Positions 53,312 through 61,672 of a stretch of DNA of 64,000 nt are shown in pieces (the stretch's first letter is position 1; each line of letters opens with the position of its first letter). Origin of the DNA: Sphingobacterium athyrii (GTDB lineage: Bacteria > Bacteroidota > Bacteroidia > Sphingobacteriales > Sphingobacteriaceae); contig NZ_QCXX01000005.1 of the NCBI RefSeq assembly GCF_003071065.1, positions 372,001 to 436,000 of the forward strand. The letters are read 5' to 3'. A program made the translations under genes and the position numbers. The notes beneath the pieces are model-generated. The model saw only the letters and a program-made list of their open reading frames with translations, searched no databases and had not been told where the DNA came from.

Positions 53312-54268
53312 TTACATTTTCAGCAAATCTTTTATAAAATCCTCCTTTTCCGAATAATTGCCGGATGGAGGTATGAGCTTGGGTGAATCAATTGGAATCA
53401 TACCAAAAAAGCGCATAGCAGAAAAGATATATAGATGCTTTTGTTTCATCATTGGGGCGACCTTGGGTCCGGCTTCATCGATTAAAATATCCAAGAATTT
53501 CATGAGAGATTTGGCAACAAGACTGCTAAAGATTCTCCTAGCGGATTTATTTTTGCTTATTTTAAATACGCACATCTGTTTATGCAATCTTATAAAATAT
53601 TCCAATGTGAATTCGAATTCTAGTCCCTCATTAATTGCCACACTTAATATAGAATTGGAAGTGATGAAATTGGTATTATAACGTCCCTTTATTCTATCAT
53701 CAAATTTTGAATATCTATCATCAATTAATTTATCCAATATTTCTTTTGAACTCGCTGGGTCAACAAGAATATTATCCTGTGAGATTAAGTTGCCTTTTTC
53801 GTCCCTGTGTTTGATGGATATTTCACTCCGACTGATATTTTTTCGGATTCGTAACAGTTTTACAAGTTCTTCAACGTCTGCAATCTCCCAGTTAACCAAT
53901 TCTTGATGATTCATTCCATCACTCTCTTTATTATCCAGTAGCTTGTAATGCAATTCCCACTCATAATCAAGATATGTATTAATGAGACACAGACTTTCAA
54001 AGATGAGGGCTAAAATCATCTCTTTATGATATTGATCGAGATTTTCATAATCTTCATTTAAAAGCATTGAAGATAGGTCATAGATCATAGAATAATCGTC
54101 ATGCCAGAACTTTTTTCCATTTTCGTCGATATATCCCAAAGGATAAGCCATAAAGGCAAAATGTTGGTTATCTGTCCAGTCTTTGGTGTTATAATCATTT
54201 TGGTAACACTGTTTTAAACGAAATGGATTAAGTTTAATATCTATATTGAATGGCATTTCTTCTATCAT
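53312..54268 (-). CDS. Unknown element protein
   Basis: 318 aa, soluble and largely helical, with no signal sequence. Aromatic acidic N-terminal half (WTDNQHFAFMAYPLGYIDENGKKFW, about residues 31-55); Lys-rich C-terminal half (ISKNKSARRIFSSLVAKSLM). It lies downstream of the integrase on the same strand. I do not recognise a family; possibly a regulatory or replication accessory factor. Confidence 0.5.
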   Translation of the reverse strand: MIEEMPFNIDIKLNPFRLKQCYQNDYNTKDWTDNQHFAFMAYPLGYIDENGKKFWHDDYSMIYDLSSMLLNEDYENLDQYHKEMILALIFESLCLINTYLDYEWELHYKLLDNKESDGMNHQELVNWEIADVEELVKLLRIRKNISRSEISIKHRDEKGNLISQDNILVDPASSKEILDKLIDDRYSKFDDRIKGRYNTNFITSNSILSVAINEGLEFEFTLEYFIRLHKQMCVFKISKNKSARRIFSSLVAKSLMKFLDILIDEAGPKVAPMMKQKHLYIFSAMRFFGMIPIDSPKLIPPSGNYSEKEDFIKDLLKM

Positions 54269-54301
54269 GACCCAAAAATATAAAAGCCATTGGATTTACC
54301 C

Positions 54302-54377
54302 TCGGAATGATAACAGAAAATGAGAACTCATTTTATTAGAGGGGGTATAATTAACAAAATGAATTCTCAAATTCTCA
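54302..54377 (-). promoter_or_regulatory. TGAGAA/TTCTCA operator-like dyad
   Basis: TGAGAACTCATTTT and AAAATGAATTCTCA (54320-54370) flank GGGGGTATAAT. Unit A repeats the theme (TGAGAAC, GGGGTATAAA, GTTCTCA). It lies just upstream of the 318-aa gene. Confidence 0.45.
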
Positions 54378-55511
54378 TTATAATTCTGGCATCACATGTT
54401 TTAATTCATCCGCATTATGAACACCTAATCCACGCAGGTATTTAAGCGTTACAATCATATCAGAATGACCTAACAGTTGTTGGAGTATATGAAGATCTTT
54501 GGTTTTCTTATATACATTTATGGCAGCGGTGTGTCTAAAAGAATAAATGGTTTGGTTTTCACTTAATAAACCTAATTCTCTCATTTTCTTTGCCTGCCTA
54601 GACCATGCTTTGCTAAAATAATTTTCGTTAAAATAATCTGCGGTTTCTGTAAATAGGTTTTGATTAGGTAAAAGTTTCCTAGCTCTTTCTATTATGGCTT
54701 CTTTGACATATTTGGGTATAGGCGTGACCCGAACTCTCCCGCTTTTGTTTTCTTCTCCTGAGAGGTGGATTTCACTAAAATCATTTTTAAAATGTTGTCC
54801 CTTTAGCTTACGAACTTCAATATGTGGTCTCAGAAAGCAACCATAACTAAGCAAGCAACATAAGTAAAGATTTTCGTGTGCTTTTTTTAAATAGTTCAAT
54901 ACTAAATGGATTTGTTTTTCATCGTAGGTCTGATGTAAAACACTCTTAGGTTTTCTTCTTTCTGTTTTCTTAATCAGATTAATATTTAAATCATACAAGT
55001 TGTTGATTTTGGACAATAAAACTCCTAGATCTCTTCTTTTGTCCATATAATAGGTGTTTGAACTTTGAAATTGATTGAGGAAATTCTGAACCTCTCGCAC
55101 CTTTAAAGTGGAGATTGGATTATCTAAATTTTCTTCCCCAAGGTAACTGATAAATGCGGAGTGAACTTTTGTCAAGTTCTGTTTATAACGAGTATTTAAA
55201 TTCGAAATTAATTTTTGATTTAAGGCACTCTGAAATGCTTTTCTTATAGATACCTCTTCTTCAACAAATGTGTGGTTAATTTCAGAGATTGGCGGATAAT
55301 TTCCAATGTCAATAGCCTTCCTAAATTCATACTCTAATATTTGTAGTTGTTTATCTCTTTCATAAACCGATGTAGCATAATTAGGTTTAATATCTAAGCC
55401 TATTTTTAGTCCTGTGTATTCCTTTGTTCTTTTCCCATTTAGGCAAATTGAAATAAATACTCTTTTTTTTAAATCATCTGATCTTTTGATTTTGACTGAA
55501 TAATCACTCAT
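54378..55511 (-). CDS. Tyrosine recombinase (integrase) of the element
   Basis: 377 aa. The Arm-binding and core-binding region occupies about residues 1-190 (phage_int_SAM-like, Bacteroidota type). Catalytic residues: Arg228 (SYGCFLRPHIEV), box II FRHTAA (Arg326, His327), LLGHSD (His349) and the nucleophile Tyr358 (TLKYLRG). It is complete with no frameshift. The start codon at 55511 is within the phased GTCTC repeats, so the protein may bind its own promoter region. It is expected to integrate and excise the element at tRNA-Lys. Confidence 0.94.
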   Translation of the reverse strand: MSDYSVKIKRSDDLKKRVFISICLNGKRTKEYTGLKIGLDIKPNYATSVYERDKQLQILEYEFRKAIDIGNYPPISEINHTFVEEEVSIRKAFQSALNQKLISNLNTRYKQNLTKVHSAFISYLGEENLDNPISTLKVREVQNFLNQFQSSNTYYMDKRRDLGVLLSKINNLYDLNINLIKKTERRKPKSVLHQTYDEKQIHLVLNYLKKAHENLYLCCLLSYGCFLRPHIEVRKLKGQHFKNDFSEIHLSGEENKSGRVRVTPIPKYVKEAIIERARKLLPNQNLFTETADYFNENYFSKAWSRQAKKMRELGLLSENQTIYSFRHTAAINVYKKTKDLHILQQLLGHSDMIVTLKYLRGLGVHNADELKHVMPEL

Positions 55512-55590
55512 TGTGTCTCACTTTTGTCTCAGCAAGACGAAAAATGGAAAAAAGCGCTTTTAAACGTGCTCTAGTGGGTATAGCCGGTAC
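55512..55590. repeat. Putative arm-type sites, right, and attR-proximal gap
   Basis: GTCTC at 55515-55519 and 55526-55530 (11-bp spacing) overlap the integrase start region. The rest of the gap is AT-rich. Confidence 0.5.
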
Positions 55591-55639
55591 ACTCTTAATC
55601 TGTGGGTCCTGAGTTCGAGCCTCAGCGGGGTCACTTTCA
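55591..55639 (+). repeat. attR core (49-bp direct repeat, copy 2; 3' tRNA-Lys fragment)
   Basis: Exact copy of 42721-42769, preceded by sequence unrelated to a tRNA 5' half, so this is not a functional tRNA. Confidence 0.92.
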
Positions 55640-56101
55640 GAAAAGCCTTTTTACGTAAGTAGAACGGCTTTTTTTATGCCTTTAAAGTGGTTTTTTCATT
55701 TTTGTCATACCGAGAGTTATAAAATCTATTAATTAATTTGAAACACTTAAATACGACTTCTATTTCATATTTAACCCAATTCTGGCTAAAATTGTACTGA
55801 TTTGGCGCACTTTTGGCGCATTTTTATCTGTATATTCTAACCACGAGATCCCAATCTAATGCTCTCTAATTGAATAAGACACCAACGTTGTTGAGAACCC
55901 AAAATTTTTAAGGGGTATATAATATCAAAAATAAATGAGCTGAAATAACATGGATACGTAGTCCATCGGGGCAATATCCCGTATTCTATTAGAAAGTGTA
56001 GGGTTATTTAATTTTTTCTAAAGTAATGAGTAAAGTTTGTTCTTCAAGCTACTTAATTCAGTAAATTTATTCCGTAAATTTGTATCGGAGGCAATAAGTT
56101 T
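55640..56101. other. Remnant of a second element's left end
   Basis: Beyond attR the sequence parallels the element's own left flank: a diverged terminator, GCCTTTAAAGTGG and GTTATAAAATCTATTAATTA, a pair of GGCGC repeats at 55804 and 55815 (11 bp apart) at the same offset as the left arm-type sites, then a structured unit like unit A (55860-55999). I see no gene and no third core copy. Confidence 0.6.
55860..55999. repeat. Structured unit B (copy of unit A)
   Basis: About 140 bp. Outer arms CTCTCTAATTGAATAAGAC (55862-55880) and TATTCTATTAGAAAGTGT (55982-55999) are identical to unit A; the interior hairpins are preserved with base changes. Confidence 0.65.
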
Positions 56102-56566
56102 ATGGAAAACAAGAAGATTTCAATATTGTATGTTGATGATGAGGAGAATAATTTGTTTTCCTTCAAGGCGACATTCCGTTTAAAATATAAGATATTTACC
56201 GCCATCAGTGGAGCAGAGGCAATTGATCTCGTTAAAAATAATTCGATTAATATCATTATCACCGATCAACGAATGCCCGAAATGACCGGTGTCGAGTTTT
56301 TGGAGAGGATCATTAAGATTGATGCAGCTCCAATGCGTATACTTTTAACGGGGTATACTGATATGGCTGCTGTGGTCGATGCTGTCAATAAAGGAAAGAT
56401 ATTCCATTACCTCAATAAACCTTGGAGCGAAGCAGAACTGGACGAAACGATTCAGCGTGCGTATGAGGTATATCTGGAACGGCAAAAAATAATCGAAACG
56501 AATGCGAAACTCGAATCATCCAATGATCAACTCGAGTTTATGTTGCGCCAAAAACTGCTTTCCTAA
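56102..56566 (+). CDS. Single-domain response regulator
   Basis: 154 aa. A REC domain fills residues 6-125: acidic pocket DDEEN, phospho-acceptor Asp in IIITDQRMPEMTG (about residue 58), T/S in LLTGYTD, K in YLNKPW. The C-terminus is a short helix (ERQKIIETNAKLESSNDQLEFM) with no output domain. It is convergent with a hybrid gene whose receiver is very similar (ILYIDDEANNLIGFKANFRY). It may accept phosphate from the kinases beside it. Confidence 0.92.
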   Translation: MENKKISILYVDDEENNLFSFKATFRLKYKIFTAISGAEAIDLVKNNSINIIITDQRMPEMTGVEFLERIIKIDAAPMRILLTGYTDMAAVVDAVNKGKIFHYLNKPWSEAELDETIQRAYEVYLERQKIIETNAKLESSNDQLEFMLRQKLLS

Positions 56567-56585
56567 AACAAAAGCTTTTAGGAAA
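56559..56585. terminator. Bidirectional hairpin between convergent genes
   Basis: TTTCCTAAAA / TTTTAGGAAA with a 7-nt loop, at the 3' end of the regulator gene. Confidence 0.75.
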
Positions 56586-56592
56586 GGCAGAA

Positions 56593-57678
56593 CTATTTAC
56601 TCGGTATACTGACTGTAAATGTCGTGCCTGCACCCAGTGGCGATTGCACATCAATGGTCCCTTGCAGCTTTAGTAGCGCGTTTTGTACGTTATACAAGCC
56701 AAATCCCATGCCTTTAGCCTGATCACTGCCCCTAAAAAACAGTTTGAAAATATCATGAATGTGTTCGGGAGAAATACCGATACCATTATCGCTCACCACA
56801 ATCTTCGCCTGCTTGTCAGATACGTCAACAGATAGTTTAACGAATGGCTCCGCCTGGCCCTTACGCTGATATTTGAAGGCGTTGGATAGTAAATTGTGTA
56901 AAATCAATTCCAGAATTGCCTTGTCACATTTAAATGGTTCTTTTTGGTTTACATAGATATCAAAGCTTACGTCTTTGTTTTGGGTATACATTTTATAGAA
57001 CTGTCTTACATTGCCAAAAAGTTCGTCAAAATTAATTTCAGAGAGCATGAGCTCACCTCTCCGCAACAGATAGTAGTCCCTTAGACTATCAATATAGGCA
57101 TCTAGGCTGACTAATGAACTATCCATCAAGGTAAGTAATTCATGGATGCGGTCTATATTATCAAATTCTAGCCCAAGTTTTACTGCGGAGAGTACCCCTG
57201 TTAAAGGATCACGTAAATCATGGCTGACACTATAGGCAAACTTATCCAGCTCATCGTACGCTTTCTGCAGCTCCTGATTCTTTGTCTCTAACAGCGAATT
57301 TGCAACATAAAATTTATTTGCTTCTTCAACTGCTGAAATAATCTCTTCCCTCATCCAAGGCTTGCGGACAAAGCGAAAGATATGGCCCTTATTGATCGCG
57401 TCAATAACTGTATCCATGTCAGCATACGCAGTCAATAAAATACGGATAGGCTTCGGAAAATCTCTTTTGATACGGTGCAGAAAATCTATTCCCAGTTCTT
57501 CGGGCATACGCTGGTCACAAAAGATCACACGGATCTCCGGATTGGCGAGAAGTATTTTCTCGGCTTCAGCTGTGTTTGATGCAGTATGAATGACATAATC
57601 GTATCTAAAATTCGCTTTAAAACCAATTAAGTTATTTGCTTCATCATCAATATATAATATTTCAAGCTCCGTCTGCAT
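56593..57678 (-). CDS. Response regulator-histidine kinase hybrid
   Basis: 361 aa from the ATG at 57678; the upstream in-frame ATG is less likely because the REC domain begins directly here. Order: receiver (about 1-125, Asp in FCDQRMPEELG), HisKA with AYSVSHDLRDPLTG (His about residue 152), then HATPase_c with LHNLLSNAFKYQ and VSDNGIGISPEH. It has no membrane segment. An N-terminal receiver fused to a kinase suggests it is gated by another kinase, such as the 7TMR-DISM protein encoded 80 bp upstream. Confidence 0.92.
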   Translation of the reverse strand: MQTELEILYIDDEANNLIGFKANFRYDYVIHTASNTAEAEKILLANPEIRVIFCDQRMPEELGIDFLHRIKRDFPKPIRILLTAYADMDTVIDAINKGHIFRFVRKPWMREEIISAVEEANKFYVANSLLETKNQELQKAYDELDKFAYSVSHDLRDPLTGVLSAVKLGLEFDNIDRIHELLTLMDSSLVSLDAYIDSLRDYYLLRRGELMLSEINFDELFGNVRQFYKMYTQNKDVSFDIYVNQKEPFKCDKAILELILHNLLSNAFKYQRKGQAEPFVKLSVDVSDKQAKIVVSDNGIGISPEHIHDIFKLFFRGSDQAKGMGFGLYNVQNALLKLQGTIDVQSPLGAGTTFTVSIPSK

Positions 57679-57758
57679 AATTTGTATAATATGGTTTATT
57701 TTCCCAAAATGACCGAAATTAATCATAATTTATCGAACTCATTGGGCTTACTTTTACG

Positions 57759-59909
57759 TCAATTCTTTTGTTGTATGGGGATTTGTAGCGTGAAGACTGT
57801 TCCCTCTCCTACTTCTGATTCTACAATAATCCTACCATGATGCTTGGCAATGGTATTATAGGCGATGGACATCCCTAACCCTGTCCCCTCGCCGACGTCC
57901 TTTGTCGTGAAAAAAGGTTCAAAAATACGTTCCTGAATATTTTTTGGAATACCGATGCCATTGTCTGCTATTTTAACAAAAATACTGGACAGATCCGCAG
58001 CAAGTCCAGTTTCTATCCCTAATTTCCCCCCTCCGTTATCACCGAATTTTTTGTTGATGGCATACAGTGCATTCGTTATAATATTCAGAAATACCTGGTT
58101 CAGTTTCCCTGCATGGCATTCTACCATCGGCAGGTCGCCATATTTTTTTTCGACCTCAATCGTATTATTGATCAAGCTGTTCAGTATCACCATCGTGGAC
58201 GCTATGCCCTCGTTGATATCGGCAAATTTTAATGTGTCCTCATCGACACGTGAGAAGATACGTAAACTTTTTACTATTTCAGCGGTACGATGGGCTCCAT
58301 CATGCATTCCTTTCAATAGGAAATCGACTTCCGTCTTCAGATAGTCAATGTCCAGATCATCCTTGAATTTTTTGATCTGTAATTGTTTCTCGTCATCAGA
58401 AAGCTCCGGTGCAAAAGCAATACGTTCGACTTCGTCCAACGTGTCCCAGATCATCCTGATATCTCTTTTCAGGGGGGCTACATTCGAGGTGACGAAGTTG
58501 ATTGGATTGTTGATTTCGTGTGCCACTCCTGCGGTCAACTGTCCCAACGAGGCCATTTTTTCGGCTTCAACCAATTGTGACTGGGCTTCTTTTAGATGTG
58601 TCAGTGTCATTTGTAATGACGCATTGGATTCTTTTAGTTCATGTGTTCGTTCACTGACCTTTTGCTCCAACACCATATTCTGTTCACGGATGAGCCGCTC
58701 GTTTTCTAAAGAGATCGCTAATTCTCGTAGCCTAGATTCTTCCTTTTCCTGCTTAAGTATATTGATGCTGTAGGCCAGACCAAAGGATAGCAATGCCATT
58801 TCGATTACGGAGGCAATCTGCACAGCGTTGCTTGTAAAGTTATTATAGTCTAATATTCCGTAGTCTTTTAATAAAAACACAACGGATCCTAGGAGTAAAA
58901 CAGTCCATCCATAAACAAAGTATTTTGCTGGTCTATAGCCGCTTATCATAATGCGATAGGATAAGTAGAGAACAAATAAAGAGCCAGCTCCAGTGGTCAC
59001 CTGCATCACAAAAAATGCGGATTGCGTTAAACTGGCTAGCGCCAGGATGGTACCAATGGCAAACAAAATAATAAAAATGATGATTATCCGTCTTGATCGC
59101 GGTGCATTTTTCTTTAATTGGAGAAATGAATCTGCAAATAAAAGCGCACTAAGCCCCGATAGACAACCAAATATCATGGGGCCTTTGGTTGCAAAGTAAG
59201 GCCAGGAAGGCCATAGATACTGAAAACTATAACCTTTGATGCCCATTTGGGTGACACCGGCACAGAGGACATATAACACGTAATAAAGGTACCCCCTATC
59301 CCTTACGGAGAAAAATAGAAAGAGATTATATATCACCATAATGAGTACTATTCCGATATAGATACCACTAATGAGGCTATCGTTATTCATCTGCGTCACA
59401 AATTGTCGCTCGCTACTCAGGTAGATGGGTAATATAATCTGCTCGGTACTTTTAATACGAATGAAAAAGTTCTTTTCAGCCCGTCTGGGCAGATGAATGT
59501 CAAATACATAGTTCGGAACTTTATATTTTCGTATGGAAAAATTTTGATGTTCCCCAAGTTTGATCGATTGGTAAGAGCCATTCCCGGACGGGCTATATAA
59601 TTCAACTTCATCCAATAACGGATAGGCAATTTCTAATAGAAAATATAAATCTTGTTCGCTGCTATTTTTTATAGGGAGGCGAAACCAGACGGCGTCAGAT
59701 GAGGTGCCTAAGTTTGGAACTGCACTATTTAGGGGTTGAAAGTCCGATGAAGATAAAATGGTTGAAAATGCGGGGTTCCCAGGCCCGGTATAACGCTCCA
59801 GCTGATGACCGATCAGTAGCCTTTGTCCGGGATGGTCAACAGTGAGCTGTGCTCGTGACGGGAGGCATGCGAGAATATACAGACAGATTAGGGAAAACCA
59901 GCACTTCAT
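57759..59909 (-). CDS. 7TMR-DISM sensor histidine kinase
   Basis: 716 aa. Signal peptide (about 1-20), then a periplasmic 7TMR-DISMED2-type beta domain (about 30-170), then seven membrane spans (about 180-385), then a coiled coil (EKVSERTHELKES), HisKA with GQLTAGVAHEINNP (His about 463) and HATPase_c with DNGIGIP and FFTTKDVGEGTGLGM. DISMED2 domains are thought to bind carbohydrate-like ligands. It is 10 bp downstream of the methyltransferase gene in what looks like a four-gene operon. Confidence 0.94.
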   Translation of the reverse strand: MKCWFSLICLYILACLPSRAQLTVDHPGQRLLIGHQLERYTGPGNPAFSTILSSSDFQPLNSAVPNLGTSSDAVWFRLPIKNSSEQDLYFLLEIAYPLLDEVELYSPSGNGSYQSIKLGEHQNFSIRKYKVPNYVFDIHLPRRAEKNFFIRIKSTEQIILPIYLSSERQFVTQMNNDSLISGIYIGIVLIMVIYNLFLFFSVRDRGYLYYVLYVLCAGVTQMGIKGYSFQYLWPSWPYFATKGPMIFGCLSGLSALLFADSFLQLKKNAPRSRRIIIIFIILFAIGTILALASLTQSAFFVMQVTTGAGSLFVLYLSYRIMISGYRPAKYFVYGWTVLLLGSVVFLLKDYGILDYNNFTSNAVQIASVIEMALLSFGLAYSINILKQEKEESRLRELAISLENERLIREQNMVLEQKVSERTHELKESNASLQMTLTHLKEAQSQLVEAEKMASLGQLTAGVAHEINNPINFVTSNVAPLKRDIRMIWDTLDEVERIAFAPELSDDEKQLQIKKFKDDLDIDYLKTEVDFLLKGMHDGAHRTAEIVKSLRIFSRVDEDTLKFADINEGIASTMVILNSLINNTIEVEKKYGDLPMVECHAGKLNQVFLNIITNALYAINKKFGDNGGGKLGIETGLAADLSSIFVKIADNGIGIPKNIQERIFEPFFTTKDVGEGTGLGMSIAYNTIAKHHGRIIVESEVGEGTVFTLQIPIQQKN

Positions 59910-59919
59910 TTTTAGGAGG

Positions 59920-60684
59920 CTATTTTTTTGCCAGGGCGATGACCAGATTCATTGACACTAAAAAACAGCCAGTTTCATCCAATTGTTTCAGTGTTTGTTG
60001 GAATTCCTCAAATTCTGCTTGGCTCAATTTGCCTTTTTCGAACATCTCCAAGAGGATGCTGTCTAAAAACAGATAGCGGTTGGCTTCTTCTTTAGAGCGT
60101 GTCACCATGCAGAAAGTTTGCAGTTGAACATCTTGAAATCCATTTGCAAGGAGGTCTGTTGTCAGCTTATTGCCCGCCCAGCCGTTGTTGACTTTCTCTT
60201 CGGTCAAATAATGGCAGATCTTGGCTTCTATGCTTACATGCTGGGTGTAGAAAGTCAGGCTATTCCAGATGGTCTCAACGATAACCACAGGTTGGCCCTT
60301 GCCCAATATGCGATATACCTCACGAAACATCTTTTGTGGATCAGTCAAATGCTGGACAAGACGTTCCATCCGTACTCCGGAAACCTCCTCATCTTCGAAA
60401 TCGAGCTGATATACCTCACCCTGAACGAAATTAACATTGCTGATTCCGTCGCTACCTGCTTTCGCATGATCAATCAATTTCGCATCATGGTCTACGCCGA
60501 TCACCTGTACTTCGCTTCCCAGCATATTGGCCAGGTTAATAGCATCCATTCCGGTACCGCAACCCAAATCGGCAAGGAGCCCCTCTTTGATCGTTGTGAA
60601 AGGAGAATAGGATTGTATTTTTAATTGCTTGAGAAAGTCTCCGGTATCCTGTAAATAACCGGCGCCATAGTGTTTAGTGTCCAT
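59920..60684 (-). CDS. Class I SAM-dependent methyltransferase
   Basis: 254 aa. Motif I LADLGCGTGMDAINLANML (about residues 38-56) and VIGVDHDAKLIDHAKAG (about 61-77) give a UbiE/COQ5-like small-molecule methyltransferase fold. RMERLVQHLTDPQKMFREVYRIL is the usual motif III region. The start overlaps the upstream stop by one base (TAATG). Its partner is a GNAT-like enzyme and it precedes the sensor kinase, so a product that the kinase might sense is possible but unproven. Confidence 0.88.
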   Translation of the reverse strand: MDTKHYGAGYLQDTGDFLKQLKIQSYSPFTTIKEGLLADLGCGTGMDAINLANMLGSEVQVIGVDHDAKLIDHAKAGSDGISNVNFVQGEVYQLDFEDEEVSGVRMERLVQHLTDPQKMFREVYRILGKGQPVVIVETIWNSLTFYTQHVSIEAKICHYLTEEKVNNGWAGNKLTTDLLANGFQDVQLQTFCMVTRSKEEANRYLFLDSILLEMFEKGKLSQAEFEEFQQTLKQLDETGCFLVSMNLVIALAKK

Positions 60685-61493
60685 TACAAAATATTTAGAT
60701 TACGTTGATCTGTTTTGAGATCTGCCGATGTGTGCTGCAAATTTTTTATGACCTCTTCAAGATCCCAACGGTCTAGGTTGGGGATGTCTATTTGATAGTG
60801 AATTTCAATTTCTTTATTTCGCAGGGTTTCTATCCGGACAATATTGGAATTGTTTCGGAGGGAGAAAATAGCTTCCTTATTTTCCTGATCGGCTTCAGTC
60901 AACGTATCCAGATTTCTCATGATCATGACTGTCGCCACTAAGTCTAATTTGGGATAGTAAAAAGTACCATTGTTACCAACGCTGGTATCTATGCGGTAAC
61001 CCACACTTTCCGCCAGTTTTACCGTATATGGGGCGCACAGTGCAAATAACGATTTGATTCCGATCTGTGTACTGATGGCTGCTCCGGCCCTGGTGAGGAA
61101 AATACTCCCGATTCCATAGCCCGCGATCTCCCGCGAGTTCCATAGCCCGCAGCCTTCGCCGGTGCCATGTAAGGCGTAGTCGTATACTAAATCGTAAATC
61201 CGCGCATCCATGGCACCTGTAGCCTGTTCTATCGGCAATGGCTCACTTCCGCCGGCGGCATGTATGCGAACACCTCCATATACCTTCTCACCATCAAGAG
61301 ATTCTACAATAAGGACGAATGACGCCGGATTGTACATCCATTCGTTCTTGGACGAAGTAACTTTCTTGACACCTATCGCTGTCAAGACATGGGCGTGCCC
61401 TTCTATAAAACGTTCACAGGTCTTAGGATCGTCGATAGCACGAAATGCTCTCAATCTAACTACCGGACGTCCATCGTTGAATAATAATGCCAC
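60684..61493 (-). CDS. GNAT-fold acyltransferase-like protein
   Basis: 269 aa. Core GNAT-like region: EIAGYGIGSIFLTRAGAAISTQIGIKSLFALCAPYTVKLAESVGYRID (about residues 120-167), with strand/helix order resembling acetyl- and N-acyltransferases. The conserved R/Q-x-x-G-x-G/A loop is not obvious, so the exact family is uncertain. The tail (about 205-269) is polar. First gene of the signalling operon. Confidence 0.55.
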   Translation of the reverse strand: MALLFNDGRPVVRLRAFRAIDDPKTCERFIEGHAHVLTAIGVKKVTSSKNEWMYNPASFVLIVESLDGEKVYGGVRIHAAGGSEPLPIEQATGAMDARIYDLVYDYALHGTGEGCGLWNSREIAGYGIGSIFLTRAGAAISTQIGIKSLFALCAPYTVKLAESVGYRIDTSVGNNGTFYYPKLDLVATVMIMRNLDTLTEADQENKEAIFSLRNNSNIVRIETLRNKEIEIHYQIDIPNLDRWDLEEVIKNLQHTSADLKTDQRNLNIL

Positions 61494-61543
61494 CGAAATG
61501 CTTTAATTTATCGTTGAAACACAAAACTAATCAATAAAAAGCA

Positions 61544-61578
61544 AAAGGTGTTTAAAGCTTTGATAAATAAACACCTTT
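61544..61578 (-). terminator. Hairpin between amidohydrolase and acyltransferase genes
   Basis: AAAGGTGTTTA / TAAACACCTTT, 13-nt loop, followed on the minus strand by TTGCTTTTT. Confidence 0.65.
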
Positions 61579-61672
61579 ATGATCTGCCTTTTACAAAAAA
61601 TATATGTAAGGCCGGTTCTATCCATAAAATCAATTATATTAATAGAGATCGGAACCAGCCTGGAATGAACTG

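Larger units (their letters stand above)
42721..55639. mobile_element. Integrative element in tRNA-Lys(CTT), about 12.9 kb
   Basis: Two exact 49-bp direct repeats flank it. The left copy rebuilds tRNA-Lys; the right copy lacks a 5' half. Inside are, from the left, an unknown 221-aa gene, a hairpin-dense block, an N6-adenine methylase with a 208-aa partner, small membrane and lipoprotein genes, a RadC/JAB gene, a helicase-like gene, two unknown genes, and a tyrosine recombinase whose start is 80 bp from the right repeat. No relaxase or T4SS gene is visible, so it is a non-conjugative island or satellite. The cargo is visibly more AT-rich than the flanking chromosome. Confidence 0.9.

Noticed and set aside
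55561..55633. Second tRNA-Lys
   Set aside because: Only the 3' half is present; the upstream bases do not form the acceptor or D arms, so it is an attR fragment.
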